From positions 1 through 23,197 of the forward strand of contig JALZUV010000080.1 of NCBI GenBank assembly GCA_023301245.1: a stretch of 23,197 nt of DNA, written 5' to 3'. The notes under the pieces are model-generated. The model had not been told where the DNA came from and made no database searches. It worked only from the letters and a program-made list of their open reading frames with translations. This document shows, piece after piece, positions 1 through 8,320 of this stretch. The DNA is from Rickettsiales bacterium (lineage in GTDB: Bacteria; Pseudomonadota; Alphaproteobacteria; Rickettsiales; JALZUV01). Positions within the stretch are counted from its first letter, which is position 1. The number at the start of each line of letters is the position of its first letter. The position numbers were made by a program, and so were the translations under genes.

Positions 1-1415
1 CGATGCTGAAATGGGAAGCGATTGTGAATGACCCTGTAGGGGCTTTATTGGCTGTATTTGCCTATGAATATTTAGTTTATTCTAGTGCTGCTGGTGCCGC
101 CGATACGGTGATTGCCAGTATCGAGTTCTTGGTGATTGTGGCAGGTATTGCGGTGTTGAGTGTTGGTGCAGCTTATTTGCTGAAAATAGCATTCACACGC
201 GGCTGGGTGCCTGAGTATTTAAAACAACCGACCATTTTAACGATGGTGATTGCGCTCTTTGCGATTAGTGATTTAATTCAAAAAGAGGGCGGGCTAATTG
301 CCGTGACCGCTTTTGGTATCGCACTGGCTAACTCTAAATTCGCTAGTTATCACGACACGAAACGCTTTAAAGAATATATCGCCATCTTGCTGGTTGGGGT
401 GATTTTCATTCTGATTTCCTCGACCTTGAAATTTGATATGATTACGGGCATTGGCTCTGGCGGAATCGCCTTTGTTGCGCTGGCTATTTTTGTAACGCGC
501 CCACTTTCGGTTTATATCGCTACCATCGGTAGTAATATGACGCGACGAGAGCGTATTTTTATTGGGTGGATTGCTCCGCGCGGTATTGTATGTGCGGTAA
601 CCGCAGGTTTAGTCGCGCCTAAATTAATTGAGGCGGGTTATGCAGGTGCAGAAGCGATTCTACCTGTGACCTTCTTGATGATTTTTGCGACTGTCACCTT
701 ACATGGTTTCTCAATGGGGTGGTTGGCTAAGCGCTTTGGTTTGGCGCAGCATGAACATGGAGTGCTCATTGTGGGAGGTAACGCCTTCTCGGTGGAGCTG
801 GCGAAAGTATTCCAACGTCAGAAGATGCCCGTGTTAATTGCTGATACAAACTGGCATCAGCTTAAGCAGGCGCGCATGGCCGATATTCCCGTGCATTATG
901 GCGAGATTCTGTCCGATGAAGCCTATTACGAGCTAGATTTAGAGCAATATAGCTACCTTGTATTAGCGACATCTAACGTGGCTTATAATTCGTTGATTGG
1001 CGCAAACTATGCGCATCTATTTGGGCGACATCGTATTTACCATATTGATGTTGAGCTAGAAAAAGATGGCTCGGCGAAGAATAACTTTAGCCACGAGCTG
1101 AAAGGCCCCGTTATTGCGGGCGGCTATGTGCTGACCGATTTAATTGGTAAGGCGATGCGCGGATGGAAAACTAAGGCGATTAACATTACTGAAGAATATT
1201 CTATCAAGCAGCAAGGTGAAGATACGGAAGGTAACCAAATTCCGCTTTTCCTTATTAATGTGAAGACGGGCGCTATGCGCCAAATTGATACAAAGGCGAA
1301 AAATAAAGACAATACTGACCTAACACTCATCTCATTGGTGCATGAGGATGAAGCCGCGCAAGCCAAGCTTAAAGCGGGTAAAGCGGCGGAAAAGCTGGAA
1401 AAAGATAAAGGTTGA
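1..1415 (+). CDS. CPA1-family Na+/H+ antiporter, C-terminal part (5' truncated by window edge)
   Basis: Inner-membrane monovalent cation/proton antiporter. The frame is open from the first base. The first ATG (position 3) sits inside a conserved family stretch, WEAIVNDPVGALLAV, which is normally internal, so the true start lies upstream of the window. About 8 hydrophobic segments fill residues 15-245, including the conserved patch APRGIVCAV near residue 192 that is typical of NhaP/CPA1 exchangers. From about residue 250 the protein becomes soluble: HGVLIVGGNAFSVELAKVF resembles a TrkA-N/RCK-like Rossmann fold, although the usual GxGxxG is degenerate. A short regulatory tail ends in a Lys/Glu-rich coil. 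Such cytosolic domains usually gate transport in response to nucleotides. Which ion is carried cannot be decided from the sequence. The next gene starts 94 bases downstream with its own regulatory region, so this is probably the last gene of its transcript. Confidence 0.85.
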   Translation, partial: MLKWEAIVNDPVGALLAVFAYEYLVYSSAAGAADTVIASIEFLVIVAGIAVLSVGAAYLLKIAFTRGWVPEYLKQPTILTMVIALFAISDLIQKEGGLIAVTAFGIALANSKFASYHDTKRFKEYIAILLVGVIFILISSTLKFDMITGIGSGGIAFVALAIFVTRPLSVYIATIGSNMTRRERIFIGWIAPRGIVCAVTAGLVAPKLIEAGYAGAEAILPVTFLMIFATVTLHGFSMGWLAKRFGLAQHEHGVLIVGGNAFSVELAKVFQRQKMPVLIADTNWHQLKQARMADIPVHYGEILSDEAYYELDLEQYSYLVLATSNVAYNSLIGANYAHLFGRHRIYHIDVELEKDGSAKNNFSHELKGPVIAGGYVLTDLIGKAMRGWKTKAINITEEYSIKQQGEDTEGNQIPLFLINVKTGAMRQIDTKAKNKDNTDLTLISLVHEDEAAQAKLKAGKAAEKLEKDKG

Positions 1416-1459
1416 ATGCAACTTTCGCTTGCAATGGTTGTTCGTAAAGGTTATACAGC

Positions 1460-1496
1460 TTAACAAATATTAACCAAATATTAACCATTTATTAAC
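1460..1496 (+). promoter_or_regulatory. Array of four TTAAC half sites: two overlapping CtrA-like boxes
   Basis: TTAA occurs at 1460, 1470, 1481 and 1492, each followed by C. The gaps are 6, 7 and 7 bases. The last two pairs therefore match exactly the alphaproteobacterial CtrA box TTAA-N7-TTAAC and overlap by sharing the middle TTAA. The array ends 13 bases before the start codon of the AlgD-like dehydrogenase, just upstream of its GGAG ribosome binding site. CtrA binding is inferred from motif match only. Binding this close to the start codon could mean repression, or activation from a promoter inside the array. Confidence 0.5.
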
Positions 1497-1509
1497 AATT
1501 GGAGCAGTA

Positions 1510-2814
1510 ATGACCAAAAAATTTGATGTAGCAATGATTGGCCTCGGCCCAGTAGGAACCGTTTCGGGAGCATGTTTTGCTAAGCAAGGATTCCAAGTAA
1601 TTGGTGTCGACATTGACGAAAAGCGTGTTGAAGCTTTTAATACGAAAACCGCTCCTTTTGTTGAGCCCGGTGTGAATGAGCTGATTGAAGAAATTATCGA
1701 CAATGGCACGTTCCGCGCAACCACCGACTTTGATATGGCCGTGACCAATAGCCGTATTGTGATGATTGCAGTAGGCACGCCGACACCTGAGTCAGGTTCG
1801 CCTGATTTATCTTACCTTGATGCGGTGGCATTATCGCTCGGTAAAGCGTTCAAAAATATGGATGATAAAGGCACAATTGTGGTGCTTCGTTCTACCGTTC
1901 CACCCGGTACTATGCGTAACCGCCTTGCGCCCGTTATTGAGCGTGAGTCTGGCCTAAAAGCAGGGACAGATTTCTATATCGGTTCCAACCCAGAGTTCTT
2001 GCGTGAAGGGATGGCAATAAAAGACTTCTTCAATACTGGCCGTATCGTGATTGGTGCAGAAGAAGAATTTGCTGCCGAAGCGATTGAAGAGCTTTATAAG
2101 GATGTGGTCGGCGAGCGTATTCGTACCACTGTCGAAACGGGCGAATTTGCCAAATATGTCGATAACACATGGCACGCGCTTAAAGTTGCCTTTGGTAACG
2201 AAATTGGCCGCACCGTGAAAGCCTTTGGCGGTAATGTTGACGATACTATTAAAATCTTCATCGCTGATAAGCAGTTGAATATTTCATCGCATTATTTGCG
2301 CCCTGGTTTTGCTTTTGGTGGCTCGTGCTTACCCAAAGACGTGCGCGGCCTAAGCTGGTTCTCTGACCTGCATGGCGTTGATTTACCCATCGTAAAATCC
2401 ATCATGGATAGTAACGAAGAGCAAATTGACCAAGGTGTGAAAGCAGTGATTGCAACAGGTGCTAAAAAAGTTGGCCTGCTGGGCGTTGCCTTTAAAGAGC
2501 ATGTGGATGACCTGCGCGAAGCACCGTCGCTTTATGTTGCGCCGAAATTGCGCGATGCGGGTATTGAAGTAGTCGGTCACGATGTTTGTTACGAGGCTGG
2601 CGCACAGCTTGAAACCTACCGCAATGGCGGCAAGTTAGACATGAAAGCGCTGGAAGATTTAGTGGCCGAATGTGATGTTTTGGTAAAGCTTCACAATATT
2701 GACCTCTATAATAATCTGAAAACCGATAAGCCGATTGTCGATTTGACAAAGCTGGTACAGGAAACGTCGCCTAATCCCGTGCGTGACCAAGCGGCGGAAG
2801 CGAAAGCCGCTTAA
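1510..2814 (+). CDS. Nucleotide-sugar 6-dehydrogenase, AlgD-like (GDP-mannose or UDP-glucose dehydrogenase)
   Basis: NAD-dependent four-electron oxidation of a sugar nucleotide to the uronic acid, a precursor for cell-surface polysaccharide. Length is 434 residues, close to the 436 of Pseudomonas AlgD. The N-terminal Rossmann motif is GLGPVGTVSG at 11-20. A central helical domain follows, with GSNPEFLREG at 158-167. The catalytic cysteine is C273 in FGGSCLPKDVRG, preceded by YLRPGFAFGG, which is more AlgD-like than UgdA-like. A C-terminal domain binds the nucleotide sugar. The ATG at 1510 has GGAG at 1501-1504. By family resemblance I lean to GDP-mannose 6-dehydrogenase, but UDP-glucose is not excluded. 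No other polysaccharide gene is adjacent, so the polymer it feeds is unknown. The stop codon overlaps that of convergent bolA. Confidence 0.85.
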   Translation: MTKKFDVAMIGLGPVGTVSGACFAKQGFQVIGVDIDEKRVEAFNTKTAPFVEPGVNELIEEIIDNGTFRATTDFDMAVTNSRIVMIAVGTPTPESGSPDLSYLDAVALSLGKAFKNMDDKGTIVVLRSTVPPGTMRNRLAPVIERESGLKAGTDFYIGSNPEFLREGMAIKDFFNTGRIVIGAEEEFAAEAIEELYKDVVGERIRTTVETGEFAKYVDNTWHALKVAFGNEIGRTVKAFGGNVDDTIKIFIADKQLNISSHYLRPGFAFGGSCLPKDVRGLSWFSDLHGVDLPIVKSIMDSNEEQIDQGVKAVIATGAKKVGLLGVAFKEHVDDLREAPSLYVAPKLRDAGIEVVGHDVCYEAGAQLETYRNGGKLDMKALEDLVAECDVLVKLHNIDLYNNLKTDKPIVDLTKLVQETSPNPVRDQAAEAKAA

Positions 2815-3077
2815 GCTACAGCTGCTTTAATTTGAAGAGCGTGCAAGCCCTTTGTCATTTCACTTTGGCAGAGGGCTTGTACCATTCGGTGCTGCTCAAC
2901 ACGTGATTTGCCTTCAAATTGCGTTGAAGTGATAGTCACCACTAAATGGGTTTCTTCCCCCTCAACACCATTCATGGCGGCGTGGCCTGCATGACGGGCG
3001 GAATCATCTTTAATGTGTAGATGAGTCGGCGCAAGCTGTTGCAAGTTTTCGGTCAGTCGTTCAATTCGTGTGCTCAT
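2811..3077 (-). CDS. bolA: BolA family protein
   Basis: Small KH-like fold protein of 88 residues. BolA proteins act with monothiol glutaredoxins in iron-sulfur cluster handling and some influence transcription or morphology. Recognised by the family core near residues 57-84, SRVEQHRMVQALCQSEM followed by GLHALQIKA, and by histidines in the loop after residue 27 (SARHAGHAA). The region from 27 to 45 matches the usual BolA loop between strand 1 and strand 2. It diverges from the J-domain gene (53 bases apart) and is convergent with the AlgD-like gene, sharing the TTAA that supplies both stop codons. No Shine-Dalgarno is visible; GATAAA lies 6 bases before the ATG, so a leaderless start is possible but weaker than at its neighbours. 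Which BolA subtype this is cannot be settled here. Confidence 0.85.
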   Translation of the reverse strand: MSTRIERLTENLQQLAPTHLHIKDDSARHAGHAAMNGVEGEETHLVVTITSTQFEGKSRVEQHRMVQALCQSEMTKGLHALQIKAAVA

Positions 3078-3091
3078 ATATTGTTTATCGC

Positions 3092-3121
3092 TTGTTATAG
3101 TCTAAAAATCTAGCGTATAAT
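3092..3121 (+). promoter_or_regulatory. Promoter of the J-domain gene, predicted leaderless
   Basis: TTGTTA (3092-3097), an 18-base spacer and a perfect TATAAT (3116-3121). Transcription would begin near 3128-3130, at the ATG at 3130. No Shine-Dalgarno precedes the ATG (GCGCTCCT), which fits a leaderless message. Confidence 0.65.
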
Positions 3122-3129
3122 GCGCTCCT

Positions 3130-3708
3130 ATGCCTCCTTCTGCCTATTCCCCCCGTTGGACTGAACCTGACAAAAAAGACGATAAGGTCTGCGATATGCC
3201 CGATTGCAGCAATGCGGGCAACCATCGTGCGCCTAAATCGCGCTATAGTCCTATTGCTAAGGATTATTATTTCTTCTGCCAATCTCATGCGGGGGAATAT
3301 AATAAGCAGTGGAATTATTTCGAGGGTATGTCGGATATGGAAATTGAGATGTATTGGCAAGATCTCAATACGGATCACCGCCCCACATGGGAACGCGGCG
3401 ACCCAAAGAAATTTACCACCGCTGGTCTTTACGATAGTTTCACTAGTAAGTTTGGCGATGTATTTGGTGGGAAAGGCGCGACGGTCGATGAAATGGCCGC
3501 GCAAATTCCGACGGTTAGCCGCGAGGTAAACCTTGCCCTGCAAGCCATGCAGCTAAAATGGCCAGTAGCAAAAGCCGAAGTGAAAAAGCAGTTTAAAGTG
3601 CTAGTGAAAATGTATCATCCCGATGTGAATAAAGACGCCACCGCCGAAGACCGCTTTAAGCGTATTACCGAAGCTTATGCCATTATTATGGAATCTATTG
3701 ACGGTTAG
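3130..3708 (+). CDS. J-domain co-chaperone with N-terminal zinc-binding-like module
   Basis: DnaJ-type co-chaperone of 192 residues that should stimulate an Hsp70 through its J-domain. The J-domain is at the C-terminus, about 133-191, with the catalytic HPD at 163-165 (MYHPDVNKD). The N-terminal part carries C21-x4-C26 and C50-x2-H53, a likely zinc site, followed by NYFEGMSD and HRPTWERG, which I recognise from an alphaproteobacterial J-protein family commonly found beside cobS. The reverse arrangement to classical DnaJ (zinc module first, J-domain last) is normal for this family. It starts at ATG 3130 directly downstream of a strong promoter; an ATG at 3120 is out of frame. Next is cobS, 71 bases downstream. 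A role as partner of the CobS/CobT AAA+ machine is inferred from context only. Confidence 0.8.
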   Translation: MPPSAYSPRWTEPDKKDDKVCDMPDCSNAGNHRAPKSRYSPIAKDYYFFCQSHAGEYNKQWNYFEGMSDMEIEMYWQDLNTDHRPTWERGDPKKFTTAGLYDSFTSKFGDVFGGKGATVDEMAAQIPTVSREVNLALQAMQLKWPVAKAEVKKQFKVLVKMYHPDVNKDATAEDRFKRITEAYAIIMESIDG

Positions 3709-3743
3709 TTTCAAAAATGAACATTAAGTAATGCGGCATAGGG

Positions 3744-3772
3744 TTTACATCTTAAAGCTTACCCCTTATCCA
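3744..3772 (+). promoter_or_regulatory. Candidate cobS promoter, predicted leaderless
   Basis: TTTACA (3744-3749), 17-base spacer, TATCCA (3767-3772), then 7 bases to the ATG at 3780. No Shine-Dalgarno is present between the -10 element and the ATG. The -10 hexamer matches consensus at 4 of 6 positions, so support comes partly from the same layout at other genes here. Confidence 0.45.
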
Positions 3773-3779
3773 TTCATTT

Positions 3780-4703
3780 ATGACTGATACACCTGATACT
3801 GAAATTTCTGCTTCCAAAACCTTTGATATTCAATGCGACTGGAAAGTGCCTGCCTTTAAACAAATAGCCGAACATGTACCTGAAATTGATGAGCAATATC
3901 AGTTTGATAATGATACGACTCGTGCCATTTTGGCGGGTTTTAAACATAACCGCCGTGTGTTAATTCAAGGTTATCACGGAACGGGAAAATCGACCCATAT
4001 TGAACAAGTGGCCGCACGTTTAAACTGGCCGTGCTTGCGGGTGAATATGGATAGCCATATTAGCCGTATCGATTTGGTCGGACGCGATGCGATTGTGGTG
4101 AAGGACGGTCAGCAGATTACCGAATTCCGCGAAGGTATTTTGCCATGGGCATTGCAGCGCCCCGTAGCGCTCGTGTTCGATGAATATGATGCAGCGCGGC
4201 CTGATGTGATGTTTGTAATTCAGCGCGTATTAGAAGCAGCAGGTAAGCTAACGCTGCTTGACCAAAACCGCGTGATTACCCCGCACCCGCAATTTCGTAT
4301 TTTTGCCACCACCAACACGGTGGGCTTGGGCGATGCGAGCGGCCTGTACCATGGTACGCAAGCGCTCAACCAAGGGCAAATGGACAGATGGAACATCGTC
4401 ACCCAGTTAAATTATCTACCTGAAGCCGATGAAATAAAAATCATCACTGCCAAAGCGCCGAAGCTAAAAGCGGCGCTGGCGAAAAAGATGGTGGCGCTCG
4501 CATCGCTCACGCGGGCAGCATTCAAGGCGGGCGATATCTCGACAGTAATGTCGCCGCGCACGGTGATTCTATGGGCAGAAAACGCCGAGATTTTCGATAA
4601 TCGCGAAGATGCGTTTAAACTCACCTTCCTCAATAAATGTGACGAAGAAGAAAAGCCCGTAATTGCGGAACTTTACCAGCGCGTGTTTGGCGTTGAACTC
4701 TAA
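3780..4703 (+). CDS. cobS: CobS-like AAA+ ATPase (cobaltochelatase small subunit family)
   Basis: MoxR/CobS-type AAA+ ATPase, 307 residues, close to the usual 325-330. Walker A is GYHGTGKST at 64-72, Walker B is LVFDEYD at 131-137, and the sensor region FATTNTVGLGDASG follows near 176-189. In aerobic B12 synthesis CobS and CobT form the ATPase that drives cobalt insertion by the large subunit CobN into hydrogenobyrinic acid a,c-diamide. Neither cobN nor any other corrin gene is in this window, while a J-protein and BolA are adjacent. The neighbourhood therefore leaves open a more general chaperone or metal-insertion role. The gene has its own likely promoter and overlaps the start of cobT, pointing to coupled synthesis of the two subunits. 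Confidence 0.85.
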   Translation: MTDTPDTEISASKTFDIQCDWKVPAFKQIAEHVPEIDEQYQFDNDTTRAILAGFKHNRRVLIQGYHGTGKSTHIEQVAARLNWPCLRVNMDSHISRIDLVGRDAIVVKDGQQITEFREGILPWALQRPVALVFDEYDAARPDVMFVIQRVLEAAGKLTLLDQNRVITPHPQFRIFATTNTVGLGDASGLYHGTQALNQGQMDRWNIVTQLNYLPEADEIKIITAKAPKLKAALAKKMVALASLTRAAFKAGDISTVMSPRTVILWAENAEIFDNREDAFKLTFLNKCDEEEKPVIAELYQRVFGVEL

Positions 4704-6420
4704 CCACGAAACACTCTCTGCCGCCGCACGCGCTTTATCGCGCAATAAAGAGCTTACGTTGCGCGAAGGGGCAAACCATGCGGAATCGCCTTTGTTACAA
4801 AGCGATGTTTTGCTGCTGTTAGGTGCGAAAGATCGTGCGGCACAGCGCGGCGAAATTGACCGCGCGGCACTGGCGCGTCGCTGGCATAACCCTGATTTAA
4901 ACCACGGATGGCAAAAGCCCGAACTTTATGAGGCGATGGAAAGCGCGCGACTCGATGCGTTAGCATCGTCCCATTACGATGGTGTGCGCGGCAACCTCGC
5001 CGCATGGGACGAGCAACGCCTGTCTCACGAGCCGCTGTCAGATGAACAACGCAATGCCGAGGCCATGGCTGCCTATTTGCGCAAGCAATTAGCAGGCTAT
5101 GATGTGCCCGATATTTTAGCGATGGATGTTGCCGCGCTTAATTTTTCTTTGCAAGAAATGGATAAAAACCAACTGCTAATGTCGTTGGAAAACCAAGCTG
5201 AATTTCATTTGCTGCTGCAAGAGTGGTTAAGTGAGGGGAGCATTCAACCTAAACCCGAAACGCAAGCTTCAGAAATGGACGCTGAGTCGCTGGGCGATGC
5301 GCAAGGCGATGAAGAGCCGCAAACGGAACAAGAGCAGGAACAAGATGCCCCCGATGGCAGCGCATCAGACGAGCCAGCCGAAGAAGATAATTTCGCCCAA
5401 ACTGAAATGTCAGATGAATTGGCAGGCGCAGATGATATGCTGCAAGAGGCGGAATCTATCGGCCATAACCACGGCGATGCCGACCATACCGTGGCCGAAC
5501 CCTATAAGGTTTTTACCCGCGAGTATGATGAAGTTGTGCCCGCTAGTAAGTTGGCACCTTACGAAGAATTGAAAGCCCTAAGCCAGCAGCTTGATAGTAA
5601 AATGCCGCAAATGGCGCAGGTGACGCGCCGTTTGGCCAATAAGCTGCAACGGTTGCTATTGGCACGAACCGAGCGCTATTGGCAGTTTGAGCTGGAAGAG
5701 GGGCTGGTGAATAATGCACGCCTGCCGCAAGCAATTATCGCACCGGGCTATCCGTATCTCTATAAGCAAGAACGCATGAGCCAAGATAAGGAAACGGTAG
5801 TATCGTTACTGCTCGATAATTCAGGCTCTATGCGCGGGCGACCCATTACCATTACCGCGCTTTCGGCAGAGTTGCTGGCGCGAACGCTGGAGCGTTGCGG
5901 CGTGAAAGTAGAAATTCTCGGTTTCACCACCAAAGAATGGCGCGGCGGCGATGCACGAAAAAGCTGGATGGAGCAGGGCAGGCCAGACCAACCTGGTCGT
6001 TTGAATGATCTGCGCCATATTATTTATAAATCAGCCGAGCAGGCTTTGTCGCGCACGCGCCATAATCTTGCATTGATGCTGAAAGATGGGATGCTCAAAG
6101 AGAATATTGATGGCGAAGCACTACTATGGGCGCATGAACGTTTGCTGGCTCGCCCCGAACAACGCCGAATTTTGATGGTTATATCGGATGGCGCGCCCGT
6201 CGATGATTCTACCTTATCGCTCAATAGCGGCGAGTATCTCGACCTGCATTTACGCGAGGTTATTACTACAATCGAAAAACGCAGCCCTGTGGAGCTAATT
6301 GCCATCGGCATTGGCCACGATGTGTCGCGCTATTACAGCCACGCTATCATGCTAGATGAGGTGGATAAGCTCGGTGAAACATTATTAGCCGAAGCCGTGA
6401 AGCTATTTGAACGAAAGTGA
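4693..6420 (+). CDS. cobT: CobT-like VWA protein (cobaltochelatase subunit family)
   Basis: Partner of CobS: a von Willebrand A protein thought to dock the AAA+ ring on its substrate. About 575 residues, slightly shorter than the typical 600-650. The N-terminal helical domain (1-190) is followed by a very acidic, Gln/Glu/Asp-rich linker (about 195-265) with repeated EQEQEQ-type stretches. A conserved middle segment (EPYKVFTREYDEV) precedes the VWA domain with the MIDAS motif DNSGSM, whose first Asp is at about 375. No ATG is available near the N-terminus. I place the start at TTG 4693, inside the last codons of cobS; TTG at 4687 or 4663 are alternatives. No strong Shine-Dalgarno is visible, so translational coupling with cobS is likely. 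prfA follows after 36 bases. Confidence 0.83.
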   Translation: MNSNHETLSAAARALSRNKELTLREGANHAESPLLQSDVLLLLGAKDRAAQRGEIDRAALARRWHNPDLNHGWQKPELYEAMESARLDALASSHYDGVRGNLAAWDEQRLSHEPLSDEQRNAEAMAAYLRKQLAGYDVPDILAMDVAALNFSLQEMDKNQLLMSLENQAEFHLLLQEWLSEGSIQPKPETQASEMDAESLGDAQGDEEPQTEQEQEQDAPDGSASDEPAEEDNFAQTEMSDELAGADDMLQEAESIGHNHGDADHTVAEPYKVFTREYDEVVPASKLAPYEELKALSQQLDSKMPQMAQVTRRLANKLQRLLLARTERYWQFELEEGLVNNARLPQAIIAPGYPYLYKQERMSQDKETVVSLLLDNSGSMRGRPITITALSAELLARTLERCGVKVEILGFTTKEWRGGDARKSWMEQGRPDQPGRLNDLRHIIYKSAEQALSRTRHNLALMLKDGMLKENIDGEALLWAHERLLARPEQRRILMVISDGAPVDDSTLSLNSGEYLDLHLREVITTIEKRSPVELIAIGIGHDVSRYYSHAIMLDEVDKLGETLLAEAVKLFERK

Positions 6421-6450
6421 TTGCTACATTCGTTGTAACTACCCTATAAC
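6421..6450 (+). promoter_or_regulatory. prfA promoter, predicted leaderless
   Basis: TTGCTA (6421-6426) begins directly after the cobT stop codon. An 18-base spacer separates it from TATAAC (6445-6450), and 6 bases later comes the prfA ATG at 6457. The predicted transcription start coincides with the A of the ATG. No Shine-Dalgarno is present. Confidence 0.6.
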
Positions 6451-6456
6451 CACCTC

Positions 6457-7533
6457 ATGCAAGCTGGTTTTATTGAGAAGTTAGAAAGTCTGGTCACTCG
6501 TTTTGACGAGTTGGGGCAGCAAATGGCCAATCCTGAAGCGATTGAGGATTACGCCGTTACGTCGAAAGAATATTCCGATTTGGGGCCTATTGTGGAGTTG
6601 TTTAAACAATTTCAAGTGGCAACTGAGGAAAAAGAAGGGCTAGCAGAAATGCTAAAAGACCCTGAGATGAAAGAGATAGCGGATGAGGAACTTCAAGCCC
6701 TCAACACGCTACTTCCGCAGCTTGAAAAAGATATTCAAGTCGCATTGCTTCCTAAAGATAAAGCGGATGAGAAAAATGCGATTTTAGAAGTTCGTGCAGG
6801 CACAGGCGGCGATGAAGCTGGCCTATTTGCCGCAGAACTTTTCCGTATGTATCAACGCTATGCCGAAAATAACGGCTGGAAATTTGAGTCGATGGATATC
6901 TCGGAAACAGGCGTTGGCGGCTATAAAGAAGCCTCGGCTAGTATCGCAGGTAAAGGCGTGTTCGCGCGTTTGAAATTTGAATCTGGCGTGCATCGCGTGC
7001 AGCGTGTTCCCGTGACTGAATCTGGCGGGCGTGTGCATACATCTGCTGCTACCGTGGCCGTGCTGCCTGAAGCGGAAGAAGTCGATATTGATTTGAAAGA
7101 TGCTGATATTCGTTTCGATGTATTCCGTGCAAGTGGTCCTGGTGGACAGTCGGTTAATACAACCGATTCTGCGGTACGCTTAACGCATATTCCCACTGGT
7201 ATTGTGGTGAGCCAGCAAGATCAAAAATCGCAACATAAGAACCGCGAAAAAGCGATGAAAGTTCTGCGTGCACGTATTTATGATGCAGAGCGCCAAAAGG
7301 TTGATGATGAACGCTCTGCCGCGCGTAAAGGGCAGGTGGGCACGGGTGATCGTTCGGAGCGCATTCGAACTTATAATTTCCCACAAGGCCGTGTAACTGA
7401 CCACCGTATTAATAAGACGGGTTATAATATTGACGAAGTTTTGGCGGGTAACGGCTTGGACGAATATATCGATGAGCTTCGCACGGTAGATGAGGCCGAG
7501 CGTCTCGCGAATATTGCGGATGAACTCGCCTAA
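6457..7533 (+). CDS. prfA: Peptide chain release factor 1 (RF1)
   Basis: Class I release factor reading UAA and UAG stop codons in the ribosomal A site. 358 residues, the usual RF1 length. The tripeptide that reads the stop codon is PVT at 185-187 (RVPVTESGGRVHTSAATVAV), which identifies RF1 rather than RF2 (SPF). The catalytic GGQ is at 229-231 in ASGPGGQSVNTTDSAVR, with the SQHKNREKA segment after it. The N-terminal coiled region spans about 1-100. The next gene, prmC, encodes the methyltransferase that modifies the Gln of GGQ and overlaps the end of prfA by 14 bases; this pairing is conserved in most bacteria. Confidence 0.97.
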   Translation: MQAGFIEKLESLVTRFDELGQQMANPEAIEDYAVTSKEYSDLGPIVELFKQFQVATEEKEGLAEMLKDPEMKEIADEELQALNTLLPQLEKDIQVALLPKDKADEKNAILEVRAGTGGDEAGLFAAELFRMYQRYAENNGWKFESMDISETGVGGYKEASASIAGKGVFARLKFESGVHRVQRVPVTESGGRVHTSAATVAVLPEAEEVDIDLKDADIRFDVFRASGPGGQSVNTTDSAVRLTHIPTGIVVSQQDQKSQHKNREKAMKVLRARIYDAERQKVDDERSAARKGQVGTGDRSERIRTYNFPQGRVTDHRINKTGYNIDEVLAGNGLDEYIDELRTVDEAERLANIADELA

Positions 7534-8302
7534 TATTATCCAACAACTGGCCGATGCAGGCTGCGATGCGCCGAAGCGCGAAGCTGAGATGTTGGCGGAA
7601 TATGCAGCAGGCGATGAGGCGTTATTTTCGCAGATGGTGGCGCGGCGTGTAAAGCGCGAGCCAATGTCGCAGATACTGGGTGAGCGCGGGTTTTGGGATC
7701 ATGATTTTATCGTTACCAAAGATGTTTTAACCCCAAGGCCCGATAGCGAAGTGCTGATTGAAGAGGCAATGAAATGCCTGCCAAACTCGCAGCAACCTTA
7801 TGAATTTCTTGATTTAGGCACGGGCAGTGGCTGTTTGTTGCTAACCTTGTTGCATGAATTCAAGCAAGCTAAGGGCTTGGGAATTGATAAATCAGAAGCG
7901 GCGTTAGCGGTCGCTAAACGCAATGCGGCGGTGGTGAATGTGCAAGAACGCGTTACCTTTCAACAGGGTAACTGGGCTTCACGCTTGACAAAGCGCTTCG
8001 ACCTTGTCATAAGCAATCCACCTTATATCCCACAAGCACAATATGACACGTTGATGACAGAAGTGCGGGATTATGAACCCAAAATGGCTCTAATAGGAGC
8101 CGATGATGGGTTGGGGTTTTACCGAGAAATAATAAATCAGGCGCCTAACCTTTTAGGCAAAGATGGCTGGTTGATATTTGAAGTAGGACAAGGGCAAGCA
8201 GACGAGGTTGTCGCAGTAGCGGAACAAAACGGGTTTGATTTGCATAAGATTCGCAAAGATTATGGCGGGATTGAACGCGCTGTGGTTTTAAAGAAGAAGT
8301 AA
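7520..8302 (+). CDS. prmC: Release factor glutamine methyltransferase PrmC
   Basis: SAM-dependent N5-methylation of the glutamine in the GGQ motif of RF1 and RF2. 260 residues from ATG 7520. The N-terminal helical RF-binding domain covers about 1-75. The SAM site is DLGTGSG at 98-104 and the catalytic NPPY is at 166-169 (VISNPPYIP). The frame is open further upstream to 7490, but the ATG at 7520 gives the expected N-terminus (PNIIQQLADAG aligns with the start of known PrmC). It overlaps prfA by 14 bases, so translation is probably coupled. DUF4167 follows 18 bases after the stop, as is usual in alphaproteobacteria. Confidence 0.95.
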   Translation: MNSPNIIQQLADAGCDAPKREAEMLAEYAAGDEALFSQMVARRVKREPMSQILGERGFWDHDFIVTKDVLTPRPDSEVLIEEAMKCLPNSQQPYEFLDLGTGSGCLLLTLLHEFKQAKGLGIDKSEAALAVAKRNAAVVNVQERVTFQQGNWASRLTKRFDLVISNPPYIPQAQYDTLMTEVRDYEPKMALIGADDGLGFYREIINQAPNLLGKDGWLIFEVGQGQADEVVAVAEQNGFDLHKIRKDYGGIERAVVLKKK

Positions 8303-8320
8303 ATTGCATAAGGAAATAAC

